A DNA stretch of 64,000 nucleotides. It comes from Dinoroseobacter sp049801095. GTDB taxonomy: Bacteria; Pseudomonadota; Alphaproteobacteria; Rhodobacterales; Rhodobacteraceae. Below the pieces are notes generated by a model, which did no database searches, was not told the origin of the DNA, and saw only the letters and a list, made by a program, of their open reading frames with translations. Positions within the stretch are counted from its first letter, which is position 1; each line of letters begins with the position of its first letter. Position numbers and translations under genes: made by a program. Positions 19,022 to 27,651 of this stretch are shown here, piece by piece. The stretch is taken from assembly GCF_049801095.1 (NCBI RefSeq), contig NZ_JBNAGH010000001.1:310001-374000 (forward strand). The letters run 5' to 3'.

Positions 19022-20074
19022 TTACTGACGCGGCAGGAAGGCGTTCCGCTTCCAAAGGGCATAGCCTTCGCGGAATTCGGTCATGTCGGCGAGAACCTTG
19101 GCAAAGTACTCGTCATTGGCAGCTTCTTCGGCAGCCACTTCGTCCCAGGTGGTCCGGAACAGTTCGAGCATCTCGGGCGACCACTGCTTCATCTCGACAC
19201 CGTTGTTTTCCACGTTGTCGATCAGAGCGGCGTGCTGGATGGCTTCGCCTTCGGCAAAGCTGTCCGCCATGGAGGCTTTACAGGCGCTCTCGATGATCGC
19301 TTGGTGCTGCTCGGAGGCTTCGTTCCACACGTCCTTGTTGATCATCAGTTCGAACACGGTCGCTTGCTGGTGCCAGCCGGGGAAGTAGTTGAATTTCACC
19401 AGCTTGTGGAAGCCGAGGCGGGCGTCGATGGCCGGCATGGAGAACTCGGTCGCGTCGATCGCGCCTTTTTCCAGGGCCGGGAAGATCTCGCCGCCGGGCA
19501 GCAGGGAGGTGGCCACGCCGAGCTTCTGCATGACTTTGCCGCCCAGACCGAAGAAGCGCATCTTCAGGCCGTTCAGATCGTCAGCGGAGTTGATTTCCTT
19601 GGCGAACCAGCCGGAGGTTTCCGGAGCGATGATCGCGCAGGGCAGGACTTTGACGTTGTAGCCCGCCTGGTCATACATCTCCTGATAGAGGTTCATGCCG
19701 TTGCCATAGTAGAGCCACGCCATGTATTCGCCAGCTTCCGGGCCGAAGGGCACAGCGGAGAAGAGCGGCGCGGCCGGGATCTTGCCCGCCCAGTAGCCCG
19801 CGGTGGTGTAACCGGAGTTGATCTTGCCAGAGGAGACCGCGTCGAGGATCTCGAAGGCCGGAACCAGTTTGCCGGGCTCATAGACTTTCATCTTGAGCGT
19901 GCCGCCGGACATGGTCTTGAGCGCTTCGGCCACACGGGGGATCGGGGATCCCAGACCCGGCAGAGCGGTCGAGAAGGCGATGGGTGTCTTCAGCAGCATC
20001 TTGTCTGCTGCGTGCGCGACCGGTGCGGTCAGCATGGTCGCGGCTGCCAGCAGGCAGGTCAGGGTCTTTTTCAT
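19022..20074 (-). CDS. dctP: TRAP transporter periplasmic substrate-binding protein (DctP family)
   Basis: ATG at 20074 (350 aa) is chosen because it has a GAGGAAACAC site and begins a clean Sec signal peptide, MKKTLTCLLAAATMLTAPVAHAA; the open frame extends upstream without either. The mature protein has the DctP fold: YEPGKLVPAFEILDAVSSGKINSG near residues 60-85, the PETSGWFAKEINSADDLNGLKMRF region, and GGEIFPALEKGAIDATEFSMP. It resembles binding proteins for monocarboxylates and 2-oxoacids such as lactate and pyruvate. It heads the dctP-dctQM-dld operon and is divergent from a GntR regulator. Confidence 0.92.
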   Translation of the reverse strand: MKKTLTCLLAAATMLTAPVAHAADKMLLKTPIAFSTALPGLGSPIPRVAEALKTMSGGTLKMKVYEPGKLVPAFEILDAVSSGKINSGYTTAGYWAGKIPAAPLFSAVPFGPEAGEYMAWLYYGNGMNLYQEMYDQAGYNVKVLPCAIIAPETSGWFAKEINSADDLNGLKMRFFGLGGKVMQKLGVATSLLPGGEIFPALEKGAIDATEFSMPAIDARLGFHKLVKFNYFPGWHQQATVFELMINKDVWNEASEQHQAIIESACKASMADSFAEGEAIQHAALIDNVENNGVEMKQWSPEMLELFRTTWDEVAAEEAANDEYFAKVLADMTEFREGYALWKRNAFLPRQ

Positions 20075-20400
20075 GTGTTTCCTCCACAAAAAACCGTGGC
20101 TCGGGGCCAATTCAAAGTTTGGGGCGCTGGATGTGTCCTCCGCCACCCTGTCATGGTTCATAAACTTTACCACGGCTTGGTGGCAAACTTTATTTACCAG
20201 CCGCGACAATCTGTACGCATACCACCTATGCGTGTGGCGCAGAGCGCTGACCAAATTTTAATCGGTATCTGGGATGTCGAATTGGCTAAATCCTGCCGTA
20301 TACAAAAGTATTCGGCCTTCTTCGGCACGAAAGGCGTATTGCCAAATTGAATTCCAGGACAATATTATTTACCACGTAGGCCAACACAGAGGATGTCTCC
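20075..20400. promoter_or_regulatory. Divergent dctP / GntR promoter region
   Basis: The 326-bp A/T-richer region between dctP and the GntR gene holds no gene. It contains the dyad at 20215-20233 and several TGGT...ACCA arrangements around 20150-20200, for example TGGTTCATAAACTTTACCA. Promoters for both directions must lie here. Confidence 0.6.
20215..20233. promoter_or_regulatory. Operator-like dyad ACGCATA-N5-TATGCGT
   Basis: Perfect 7-5-7 inverted repeat in the divergent promoter, about 140 bp from dctP and 170 bp from the GntR start. It is a strong candidate binding site for the adjacent FCD-type GntR regulator. The left arm plus spacer recurs at 15079-15088. Confidence 0.55.
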
Positions 20401-21192
20401 ATGCCTGTCGAAGCTTCTATTTTCCAACCCATCGACCACGAATCGGTGGCAGACGCGGTCGTTGAGCGGATCGAGGAGCTCATTGTCAGCCGCGTTTTGC
20501 GCCAGGGCAGCAAATTGCCCCCCGAACGGGATCTGGCCGAGGCGCTCTCGGTCTCGCGGCCAAAGCTGCGCGAGGCCCTGCGCCGGCTCGAGGATCACGG
20601 GCTGATCGAAACGCTCAAGGGCGAAGGCTCTTTCATTGCCCAGCTCACGAACAAGGCGATGTCCCCTGCCCTGCTCGATCTCTTTTCCCGGCACGGGGAG
20701 GCCTTCTTCGAGTATCTGGAATACCGCAAGGAGCAGGAGGCCTTTGCCGCCCGCCTCGCCGCCGATCGCCACACGGAATTCGATGCCAAGGTGATCACCC
20801 AGCATCTCGAGACCATGCGCGTGGCCCATGAGGCGCATGATGCCCGCACTTCCATGGAGGCGGATATCGACTTCCACTCCTCCATCGTGGATGCCTCGCA
20901 CAACACCATGCTCAGCCACATGATGTCGTCGATATATGAGCTGACCCGCCGCGGGGTGTTCTACAACCGCGACTACCTGCGGGCGATTGACGGCACGGGC
21001 GAGATGCTTTTGGCCCAGCATGAGGCGATCGGCGCGGCGATCCTGCGCCGTGATGCGGATGCCGCTGAAGCCGCTGCGCGGGAGCATATCGACTTTGTCG
21101 GCGACAGCTTTCGCAAGGGCGAAGAGCAGCAGCGCCGCGAGGCCCTGGCCCAGAAACGCTATGCCCTCACGAGCAAGGTGACGACCCACTGA
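20401..21192 (+). CDS. GntR-family regulator, FadR/FCD subfamily (LldR/PdhR-like)
   Basis: This 263-aa protein has an N-terminal winged helix at about residues 15-80 (LPPERDLAEALSVSRPKLREALRRLEDHGL) and a C-terminal all-helical FCD ligand-binding domain, with DIDFHSSIVDASHN and the metal-binding histidines expected in that fold. LldR and PdhR of the same subfamily respond to lactate or pyruvate. It is divergent from dctP and stands beside lactate and PDH genes, so control of this block by lactate or pyruvate is a reasonable inference. AGAGG lies 8 nt before the ATG. Confidence 0.88.
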   Translation: MPVEASIFQPIDHESVADAVVERIEELIVSRVLRQGSKLPPERDLAEALSVSRPKLREALRRLEDHGLIETLKGEGSFIAQLTNKAMSPALLDLFSRHGEAFFEYLEYRKEQEAFAARLAADRHTEFDAKVITQHLETMRVAHEAHDARTSMEADIDFHSSIVDASHNTMLSHMMSSIYELTRRGVFYNRDYLRAIDGTGEMLLAQHEAIGAAILRRDADAAEAAAREHIDFVGDSFRKGEEQQRREALAQKRYALTSKVTTH

Positions 21193-21247
21193 CGCTCGAC
21201 CACGCCCGGACGCGCCCTAGCTCTGCGAGGATGACAAAGGGGGTGCC

Positions 21248-22366
21248 ATGGCGCTGAACGCAATGACCGTGTCGGCCGGAACGGCGCTCGACGTGCTGCG
21301 CACGGCTTGGGCGGCGCAGAAAGCCGGACATCTGACCGCCGCCTATATGCTCCATGGCGCGCCCGGCGTGGGCAAGACCGAGATCATCCAGCAACTCGCC
21401 GATGAGATTGGCGCACGGCTTTTCGATCTGCGCCTGACCACGATCGAGCCGCAGGATCTGCGCGGCCTGCCCTACTATGATCACGACGCGCAAAAGACCA
21501 TTTGGTACCGCCCGGAGGATCTGCCCGACGATCCAGCGACACCGTCGGTGCTGTTTCTCGATGAGCTCACCGCTGCCGCACCCAACCTGCAACCCACGGT
21601 CTATGGCCTGCTGCAGGAGCGGCGCGTGGGCCAGCATCGCTTGCCGGACAACGTGTTCCTCGTGGCCGCCGGGAACACGGTCGAGGACGGCGCCATCGCC
21701 TATGAGATGGGCAGCGCCCTGTCCGATCGTCTGGTGCACCTCCATGTGGTGGCGAGCGCGTCGGACTGGCTGGAGAACTACGCGATCCCCCACAACCTGC
21801 ACCCGGCGGTCATCGCCTTTCTGCGCAGCCGGGGGGACCTGCTCAGCACGGTCCGCGACGCCCAGGAGCGCGATGACGTCATCGCCGCTACGCCCCGCGC
21901 CTGGGCAAGGGTCAGCGCGATCCTGCGGGCCACGTCCGAGCGGCGCCTGCGCAACATCCTCGTGGCTGGCACTGTGGGCGAGGCCATCGGCGCAGAGTTC
22001 GCTCTGGTCGCGGACGAGGTTGCCGCCACCGTGCGCATTGATGAGCTTTTGCGGACCGAGCCCGGCAAGCGTCTGGCCCTCTATCCCAATAGCATGCACG
22101 GCCTCCATGCGCTGGTCTACGGGCTGATCGGCGCGCTCACTGCCGAGACCGCTCCGGGGATCATCGCCTGCATGGCGGACCTGACCAAACTGGCGGACAA
22201 ACGCCCCGAATCAATCTTTCGCACCCTCCCCCTTGAGGAGCTGCGCACCCACGGGTTCGAGCTCTTGATCCAGCGCGGTCTCGCCCTCGATCTCGCCGAC
22301 AGTTTTCTCGACTCGCCAGCCTATGCCGATTACGCGCGCCAGCGCGAAGAGGCCGGGCTCGCCTGA
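21248..22366 (+). CDS. MoxR-type AAA+ ATPase
   Basis: This 372-aa protein has Walker A GAPGVGKT at residues 37-44, Walker B VLFLDEL at 101-107 and a sensor-1-like FLVAAGN. MoxR ATPases act as chaperones that work with a VWA protein to assemble or activate other complexes. The partner gene begins 2 bp after this stop, a conserved arrangement. No client enzyme is obvious among the immediate neighbours. Confidence 0.85.
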   Translation: MALNAMTVSAGTALDVLRTAWAAQKAGHLTAAYMLHGAPGVGKTEIIQQLADEIGARLFDLRLTTIEPQDLRGLPYYDHDAQKTIWYRPEDLPDDPATPSVLFLDELTAAAPNLQPTVYGLLQERRVGQHRLPDNVFLVAAGNTVEDGAIAYEMGSALSDRLVHLHVVASASDWLENYAIPHNLHPAVIAFLRSRGDLLSTVRDAQERDDVIAATPRAWARVSAILRATSERRLRNILVAGTVGEAIGAEFALVADEVAATVRIDELLRTEPGKRLALYPNSMHGLHALVYGLIGALTAETAPGIIACMADLTKLADKRPESIFRTLPLEELRTHGFELLIQRGLALDLADSFLDSPAYADYARQREEAGLA

Positions 22367-22368
22367 GC

Positions 22369-23640
22369 ATGGCCAGGGCCTCGGCGCATTCCGCGCGTGC
22401 CACGAGGGCGCTGCAAAAGCTTTCTGAGGCGGATCCGGCCCTCGCGGCCCTGGCCCTTTGGTGCCAGCACCGGGATCGCGATCTCGGGGATCTGCCCGCG
22501 CAAAGCCAGGGCATCCGCATCGCCTATGGCCCCGCTTTCGAGGGGCTCAGCCTATCCGAGCAAATGGGGCTCTGCGCCCATCACATCCTCCATGTTGCCC
22601 TGCGCCACAGCGCGCGCGCCGCGACGCTGGAGCTGCGGCTCGGCCCCGCCTATGCGCCCGACCTCTTCGGGATCGCGGCAGATGTGCTGATCAACGAGAC
22701 CCTGCGCGCGGCGGGCTATATACAGCCCCGCCCCCATGTGACCCTCGCCACCCTTGGCCGCGCCGCCCCCGTGGAAACCCCGCGCGATCTGTTGGGCCAG
22801 TATGATGCGGAGCGGCTCTATATGGCTCTGCGCGGCGGAGGCGGCGACGAGGGAAACTCAGAGAGGGCGCGCAAAGCGCTTGCCGAAGCCGCCGAGGCGG
22901 ATGGCTACCGCGCCGATCTCGCGCCGGAACGCGACGAGGGCGCGGGTCAAGAGGAGACCAGGGAGACGCAGGATTTCGAGTGGCGGCAGCATCTGGCCCG
23001 CGCTTTGGAGGCCGGCAAGCTCGCCGGGCGCGGGATCGGAGCGCTTGGCTTTCGGCTTGCCGATATCCCCGAGAGCCGCACCCCGTGGGAGCAAACACTG
23101 CGCGGTCTCCTCGCCCGCGCCCTGCGCGACGCGCCCCAGCCGAGCTATCGTCGCCCCGCCGGGCGTTGGGTCGCCGCCGAGGCTGAGGCGCGCGCAACCG
23201 CCCGCCCCGTGCCCGTGTTCGAGCCCGCAAGACAGCGCGACAGCCTTCAGCCTCGGATCGTGCTTGGCCTCGATTGCTCCAGCTCGATCACCGGGACGGA
23301 TCTTGCACATTTCGCGGCCCAGATCGCCCGGATCGGGCGCCGGGTGATGGCCGAGATCCACGTCATGCTCTTTGACGAGGTGGTCCAAAGCCACCGCCAG
23401 ATGCGCGGCGCGCGCTGGTTCGAGACCCTGGCCGAGTGGGAGTTCAGCCGCGACGGAGGCACCTCTTTTGTGGACGTCATCGCGCAGGCGCGCGCGCTTA
23501 GCCCCTCGGCGCTCGTGCTTCTGACAGATTGCGACGGCCCGTTCGGCGAGGCCCCCGGACGGCTCCCGGTGATCTGGGCATGCGCCGAGCCTCCCGCGAC
23601 CCGCCCGCCCTTCGGCACGGTCCTGACGATGGAGCGCTAG
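22369..23640 (+). CDS. VWA-like protein with DUF2201 putative metallopeptidase domain
   Basis: This 423-aa protein belongs to the DUF2201/VWA-like family. The N-terminal half carries a zincin-like HHILH motif at 71-75 (then VALRH) and LINETLRAAGYI. A variable charged linker occupies about 150-260. The C-terminal half is a VWA-like domain with a MIDAS-type DCSSS at D302 and later LVLLTDCDGPFG. It follows the MoxR ATPase by 2 bp, and the two are expected to act together. Its target is unknown. The gene overlaps the convergent membrane-protein gene by 4 bp at the stop codons. Confidence 0.82.
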   Translation: MARASAHSARATRALQKLSEADPALAALALWCQHRDRDLGDLPAQSQGIRIAYGPAFEGLSLSEQMGLCAHHILHVALRHSARAATLELRLGPAYAPDLFGIAADVLINETLRAAGYIQPRPHVTLATLGRAAPVETPRDLLGQYDAERLYMALRGGGGDEGNSERARKALAEAAEADGYRADLAPERDEGAGQEETRETQDFEWRQHLARALEAGKLAGRGIGALGFRLADIPESRTPWEQTLRGLLARALRDAPQPSYRRPAGRWVAAEAEARATARPVPVFEPARQRDSLQPRIVLGLDCSSSITGTDLAHFAAQIARIGRRVMAEIHVMLFDEVVQSHRQMRGARWFETLAEWEFSRDGGTSFVDVIAQARALSPSALVLLTDCDGPFGEAPGRLPVIWACAEPPATRPPFGTVLTMER

Positions 23641-24332
23641 GCAGGACGCGACCGCGCCATGGCCGCGAGGCGCGCATGGGCGGAGACCTCGGCCGGATCA
23701 AAGGCGATGCTCACCTCAAGCTTGTTCTGCGAGAGGTTTACCCGTTGGAGCTCTTCCTCGGTCAGGCCCTCGGCGAAGATCGTATCCTGCAGGTCCTGAC
23801 GCTCTTCAGGGCTCAGGGACAGGAACCGCGGATCCTCGCCCCCCTGCTGCACCGACAGAAAGGTGAGCTGCGGCACCCGGATCAGGCCCGACTGCTCGAC
23901 CATCAGATGCAACTCGCCCGCGCGCATGTCCCGCGCCGCCGCAATCCGGGCCAGCACGGACTTTGCCCGCACTTGCAACAGGTCCTGCACCCGCGCGACC
24001 TCGGCCTCCGTCGCCAGCGCGCGCCGCTTGTCGCGGTCCGAGACGGTCAGCACATAGGTCTCGATGATCAGAACGAAACCGAACATGGCCAGCGGCGCCT
24101 GGCTGAGCCCCAAGGCCCAATCCGGGCGCGCGATCATCAGGAGCGGAAAGGGCAGCAGCGCAATCACGTAGCGCGCCAGTGATTTCTCAAAGACGATCCG
24201 CCAGAAGAGTTTCGTGAAGAGCCCCCCGCGCGGATAGACCCAGACACCAAGCGACATCAGCCGCCGCGGCACATAGGTCGTGTCGAGCGTCGACTTGCCG
24301 AGCACCGTCTCGGGCGTGACCACAAGGATCAT
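23637..24332 (-). CDS. Small membrane protein of unknown function
   Basis: This 231-aa protein has two hydrophobic helices at about residues 55-100 (YVIALLPFPLLMIA and PLAMFGFVLIIETYVLTV), then a charged, probably helical cytoplasmic tail with a predicted coil (TEAEVARVQDLLQVRAKSV). I do not recognise a family. It begins 24 bp after the ribokinase stop on the same strand, so it may be co-transcribed with that gene. Confidence 0.6.
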   Translation of the reverse strand: MILVVTPETVLGKSTLDTTYVPRRLMSLGVWVYPRGGLFTKLFWRIVFEKSLARYVIALLPFPLLMIARPDWALGLSQAPLAMFGFVLIIETYVLTVSDRDKRRALATEAEVARVQDLLQVRAKSVLARIAAARDMRAGELHLMVEQSGLIRVPQLTFLSVQQGGEDPRFLSLSPEERQDLQDTIFAEGLTEEELQRVNLSQNKLEVSIAFDPAEVSAHARLAAMARSRPA

Positions 24333-24356
24333 CGGATGCGCCTCGCGGGGGTCGGC

Positions 24357-25280
24357 TCAGAAGGTCGCAAGAAACGCCTCGATCTCTGCCCGTTTTGGCA
24401 TGGAAGGGCCCGCTCCCGGACGCGTCACCGAGATCCCTGCGGTTGCGCAGCCAAAGGCCAGAGCGTCCTCCATGGATTGCCTTTCGGCGAGCGCAGTGGC
24501 GAGCCCGCCATTGAACGCATCCCCCGCCCCGGTGGTCTCAACCACGGGACCGGGCGTTTTGGAGGGTTGGTGGATCCGCCGCGTGGCATCCTTGTAGAGC
24601 ACCCCTTGCGCCCCGAGCGTGATGATCGCCGCCCCGGCGCCCCGGGCACGCAGGGCGTCCGCGGCGGCCTCGGCCTTGTCCAGGGTGGTGACCGGTAAGC
24701 CCGTCAGCGCCTCGGCCTCGCTCTCATTCGGGGTGACGAGATCGCAGAGGCTGAGTAGGGCGTCAGAGAGCTCCGCCGCCGGGGCCGGGTTGAGGATCGT
24801 CGTCACCCCGGCCGCGCGCGCAAGCTCCAGCCCGCGATGGGCCGCGGCCAGAGGCTGCTCGAGCTGGGTCATGAAGACCCCTGCCCCCTCGATCAACGAC
24901 GCCTCCGCCTCCAGATCGCTGCCATCCATATGGCCTGCCGCGCCCGGGGCCACGATGATCGCATTGTCGCCCGTGGCCTCCTCGATGAAGATATGGGCCG
25001 CGCCCGTATAGCTCTCAGGCATGGGATGGACATGGGGGGTGACGCCCGCCTCCTGCCAGATCCCGTCCGCCATTTCGGCAAAGGCATCCGCCCCGAGCCG
25101 TGTGATCATATGCGCATCACCCCCGGCCCGCGCGCAGGCGATCGCCTGGTTCGAGCCCTTGCCCCCGGGGTTCAGCGCGAAGCTGTTGCCAAGTAGGGTC
25201 TCGCCCATCTTCGGCATCCGTCCGGCGCGAAACGTGCAATCGGCGACGAAGATGCCCAGAATGACAATCGGTTTTCCCAT
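24357..25280 (-). CDS. rbsK: Ribokinase-like PfkB-family sugar kinase
   Basis: The 307-aa length and motifs fit ribokinase: the N-terminal GGKGSNQAIACARAG at 39-53, and the C-terminal anion-hole and catalytic motif GAGDAFNGG with D254 as catalytic base. It phosphorylates ribose, or another sugar or nucleoside, with ATP. GGGAGG precedes the ATG. It lies 128 bp downstream of the livK-like gene with a hairpin between, so it is probably not in that operon. The exact sugar is not determinable here; D-ribose is the default. Confidence 0.85.
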   Translation of the reverse strand: MGKPIVILGIFVADCTFRAGRMPKMGETLLGNSFALNPGGKGSNQAIACARAGGDAHMITRLGADAFAEMADGIWQEAGVTPHVHPMPESYTGAAHIFIEEATGDNAIIVAPGAAGHMDGSDLEAEASLIEGAGVFMTQLEQPLAAAHRGLELARAAGVTTILNPAPAAELSDALLSLCDLVTPNESEAEALTGLPVTTLDKAEAAADALRARGAGAAIITLGAQGVLYKDATRRIHQPSKTPGPVVETTGAGDAFNGGLATALAERQSMEDALAFGCATAGISVTRPGAGPSMPKRAEIEAFLATF

Positions 25281-25361
25281 GATGCAGTGCCCTCCCCGGC
25301 TTGGCGATCACTCTAGCGCAGCGCGGGCCGGGTTCAATCATTCCGGCACCGCGCAACGCAA

Positions 25362-25384
25362 AGGGCCGCCCGGCACGGACGGCC
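25362..25384 (-). terminator. Hairpin after the livK-like gene
   Basis: GGGCCG and CGGCCC arms with a GC-rich loop lie about 25 nt past the livK-like stop, followed on the minus strand by TTTG. This is a plausible weak intrinsic terminator. Confidence 0.45.
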
Positions 25385-25408
25385 CCTCGAACACGCGTGC
25401 GCGCTGGC

Positions 25409-26680
25409 TCAGTTCAGCCCGGCCATGAAGGCGTTCACATCGTCGAGGGAGACATACTCCTCTTCGGTGATGCCCGCCTCCGAGAAGCTCCAGATCACCG
25501 CCGGGGCGGAGACATCGCCATTGGCGTCGAATTGCACATTGCCCGTAGCGCCCTGGTAAAAGACGTCGCCGCCCCCGGCCAGAACCTCGACCGCTTTGGT
25601 AAAGCCCGCGCCATCGGCGGTGATCGGCATGCCCTCGGGGTTGGTCACGCGCCCGATCTGGGCCGCGATCTCGGCCCCGGACGCGCCTTCGCCCGCCGCC
25701 TGCATCGCGAGAAGCGCGATCATCGCCGCATCATAGCTGTTGGCGAGGCCGGGCCCTGTGGGCGCGCTGCCGAACTTCTCGGTGTAGCTCGCCACGAAGG
25801 CATCCGCCGAGGCGGCGCGGGGCGAGGCCGTGTCCGTGCCCAGCGTGTTGCCGAGGAATTGCAGGCCGACATTCTCGACGAACTCTTCGGATTTCAGAGA
25901 GTTCGCGACAATCATGTTCTGGGTCCCGCCGAGCGAGATCCACTCGCGCACCGCCGCGATCCCTTCCTTGGGGTAAAGCGCGAGATAGATCGCCTCGGGC
26001 TTGCCGCGCAGGGCCTCGGTCACTTCGGCGCGATACGACGGCTGGCCGTCATTCAGCGCGACGGAGCCGGTCACCTCGATCCCCAGCGACGCAAGATCCG
26101 CGGCCACGAGCTTGCCGATATCCTGGCCCCAATCGTCGTTCTTGTAGAGCACGGCCACGGATTTATAGCCCTGATCGGCGGCCACCTTGGCCCCCATGGC
26201 CGCCTGCACGCCCGAAGTGGCGAAGGTCCGGAACCAGAGGCCCTCGGTCTTGCCCTCTTCGGCGAGCCCGGTGAACACGGTCGAGGACGAACAGCACGAC
26301 ATCTGCATCACGCCCGAGGGCACCGTGACCGAGGTAAGGATCGGCATGGACACCCCGGAGGAGACCGCGCCCAGCAGCACATCGATCCCGTCGAGATCCA
26401 CCAGCGCCTTGGCCGCGTCCACACCGACCTTGGGGTCGACCTGACTGTCGCGCAGTACCATCTCGATCTGGCAGCCATTCACGCCGCCCGCCTCATTCAC
26501 TTGATCCACGGCGAACTGCGCCGTAGCCGCGATGGGCTTGCCCCAATCAACCGAGGTCGGCAGCACCGCCCCGATCTTGGTGGTGCAGGATTGCGCAGCC
26601 GCCGCCCCGCCGAGGCTCGCGGCCACGAAGGTCACGCCGAGCATCAGGCCTGCGCGCGAGAAAGTCTTGGATCTGGTCAT
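25409..26680 (-). CDS. livK: Liv-type ABC transporter substrate-binding protein
   Basis: This 423-aa protein begins with a Sec signal peptide (TFSRAGLMLGVTFVAASLGGAAAAQS) and has a type I periplasmic-binding fold with IGAVLPTSVDWGKPIAATAQFAVDQVN. It belongs to the branched-chain amino acid/amide receptor family. It is the last gene of a seven-gene run that starts with the TIGR04076 protein. The family binds amino acids, amides, urea and aromatic acids, so the name livK is structural only. The neighbouring aldo/keto reductases suggest that the real ligand is a carbonyl or hydroxyl compound. Confidence 0.85.
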   Translation of the reverse strand: MTRSKTFSRAGLMLGVTFVAASLGGAAAAQSCTTKIGAVLPTSVDWGKPIAATAQFAVDQVNEAGGVNGCQIEMVLRDSQVDPKVGVDAAKALVDLDGIDVLLGAVSSGVSMPILTSVTVPSGVMQMSCCSSSTVFTGLAEEGKTEGLWFRTFATSGVQAAMGAKVAADQGYKSVAVLYKNDDWGQDIGKLVAADLASLGIEVTGSVALNDGQPSYRAEVTEALRGKPEAIYLALYPKEGIAAVREWISLGGTQNMIVANSLKSEEFVENVGLQFLGNTLGTDTASPRAASADAFVASYTEKFGSAPTGPGLANSYDAAMIALLAMQAAGEGASGAEIAAQIGRVTNPEGMPITADGAGFTKAVEVLAGGGDVFYQGATGNVQFDANGDVSAPAVIWSFSEAGITEEEYVSLDDVNAFMAGLN

Positions 26681-26697
26681 GAAAGTCTCCCTGGTTT

Positions 26698-27651
26698 TTA
26701 TCTGTCGGGTTGTCCCGATTGTGACACGACAAGCCGCTCTGGGAAGAGGCCCTGAGGCCTCCAGAGCAGCATGCCAACGATGACGAGGCCGATCAGCACG
26801 AACTGGATCGACCCGGTATAAAGCTGCACATCCACGGGGGCGAAGCGCGACAGGGCCCAGCCGCTCGCGGTCCAGGCGCCCCAGATCAGGAAGGCGCCCG
26901 CGATGGCCCCGCGATTGTTGCCGGCCCCGCCCACGATGAGCATCGCCCAGATCTGAAAGGTCAGGATCGGCAGGACATCCTGAGGGCTGATGAAGGCGTA
27001 GAACGTCGCATAGAGCCCTCCGGCCAGCCCCATGATCACCGAACCTGCGATGAACGCGACGAGACGCACGCGCTCCGGCGTCTTGCCCAGCGCGCGGGCT
27101 GCGGTTTCATCCTCTCGGATCGCCCGGAGGAGCCGCCCGAAGGGACCACGGATCAACCGCTCCAGCCCGAGATAGGTCAGGATCAGCGCCGTCAGCACGA
27201 AGGCGAGAAAGGCGATGTTGTAGCTGAGCCCAGCACCGAGCAGGTCGCTCAGGGGTCGCTCAAACCCGCGCACGCCCGAGGCGCCTCCGGCAAGGGCTTC
27301 GGCATTGCGCATGAGGTTCTCGAAGGCGACGGCAACGCCGAAGGTCGCAATGGCGAGGTAGTCGTGGCGTAGGCGCAGGGTGAGCAACCCGACACCCCAG
27401 GCCAACAGCCCCGCGATGAACAGCGCGCCCGCCAGGGCGATCCCGTAGGGCAAGTCAAACCCACCGAGATGGGCCGCTTGCGGCGTGCCCCCAAGGATCA
27501 GCGTCGCGTAGCCGCCCGCGCCGAAAAACGCGACCACGCCTCCATTGAAGAGCCCCGTATTCCCCCATTGCAGGTTCAGCCCCAGCACCGCAATAGCGAG
27601 AATGCCCGCCAGCGTGCTGAAGAACACGAGATAGGAGAGCAGACCGATCAT
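26698..27651 (-). CDS. livM: Liv-type ABC transporter permease (LivM family)
   Basis: This 317-aa multi-spanning protein has the LivM signature region AIREDETAARALGKTPERVRLVAFI and a Gly-rich segment WAMLIVGGAGNNRGAIAGAFLIW. It forms the transmembrane channel with LivH. It overlaps the livH stop by 4 bp, indicating translational coupling, and precedes livK. Confidence 0.9.
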   Translation of the reverse strand: MIGLLSYLVFFSTLAGILAIAVLGLNLQWGNTGLFNGGVVAFFGAGGYATLILGGTPQAAHLGGFDLPYGIALAGALFIAGLLAWGVGLLTLRLRHDYLAIATFGVAVAFENLMRNAEALAGGASGVRGFERPLSDLLGAGLSYNIAFLAFVLTALILTYLGLERLIRGPFGRLLRAIREDETAARALGKTPERVRLVAFIAGSVIMGLAGGLYATFYAFISPQDVLPILTFQIWAMLIVGGAGNNRGAIAGAFLIWGAWTASGWALSRFAPVDVQLYTGSIQFVLIGLVIVGMLLWRPQGLFPERLVVSQSGQPDR

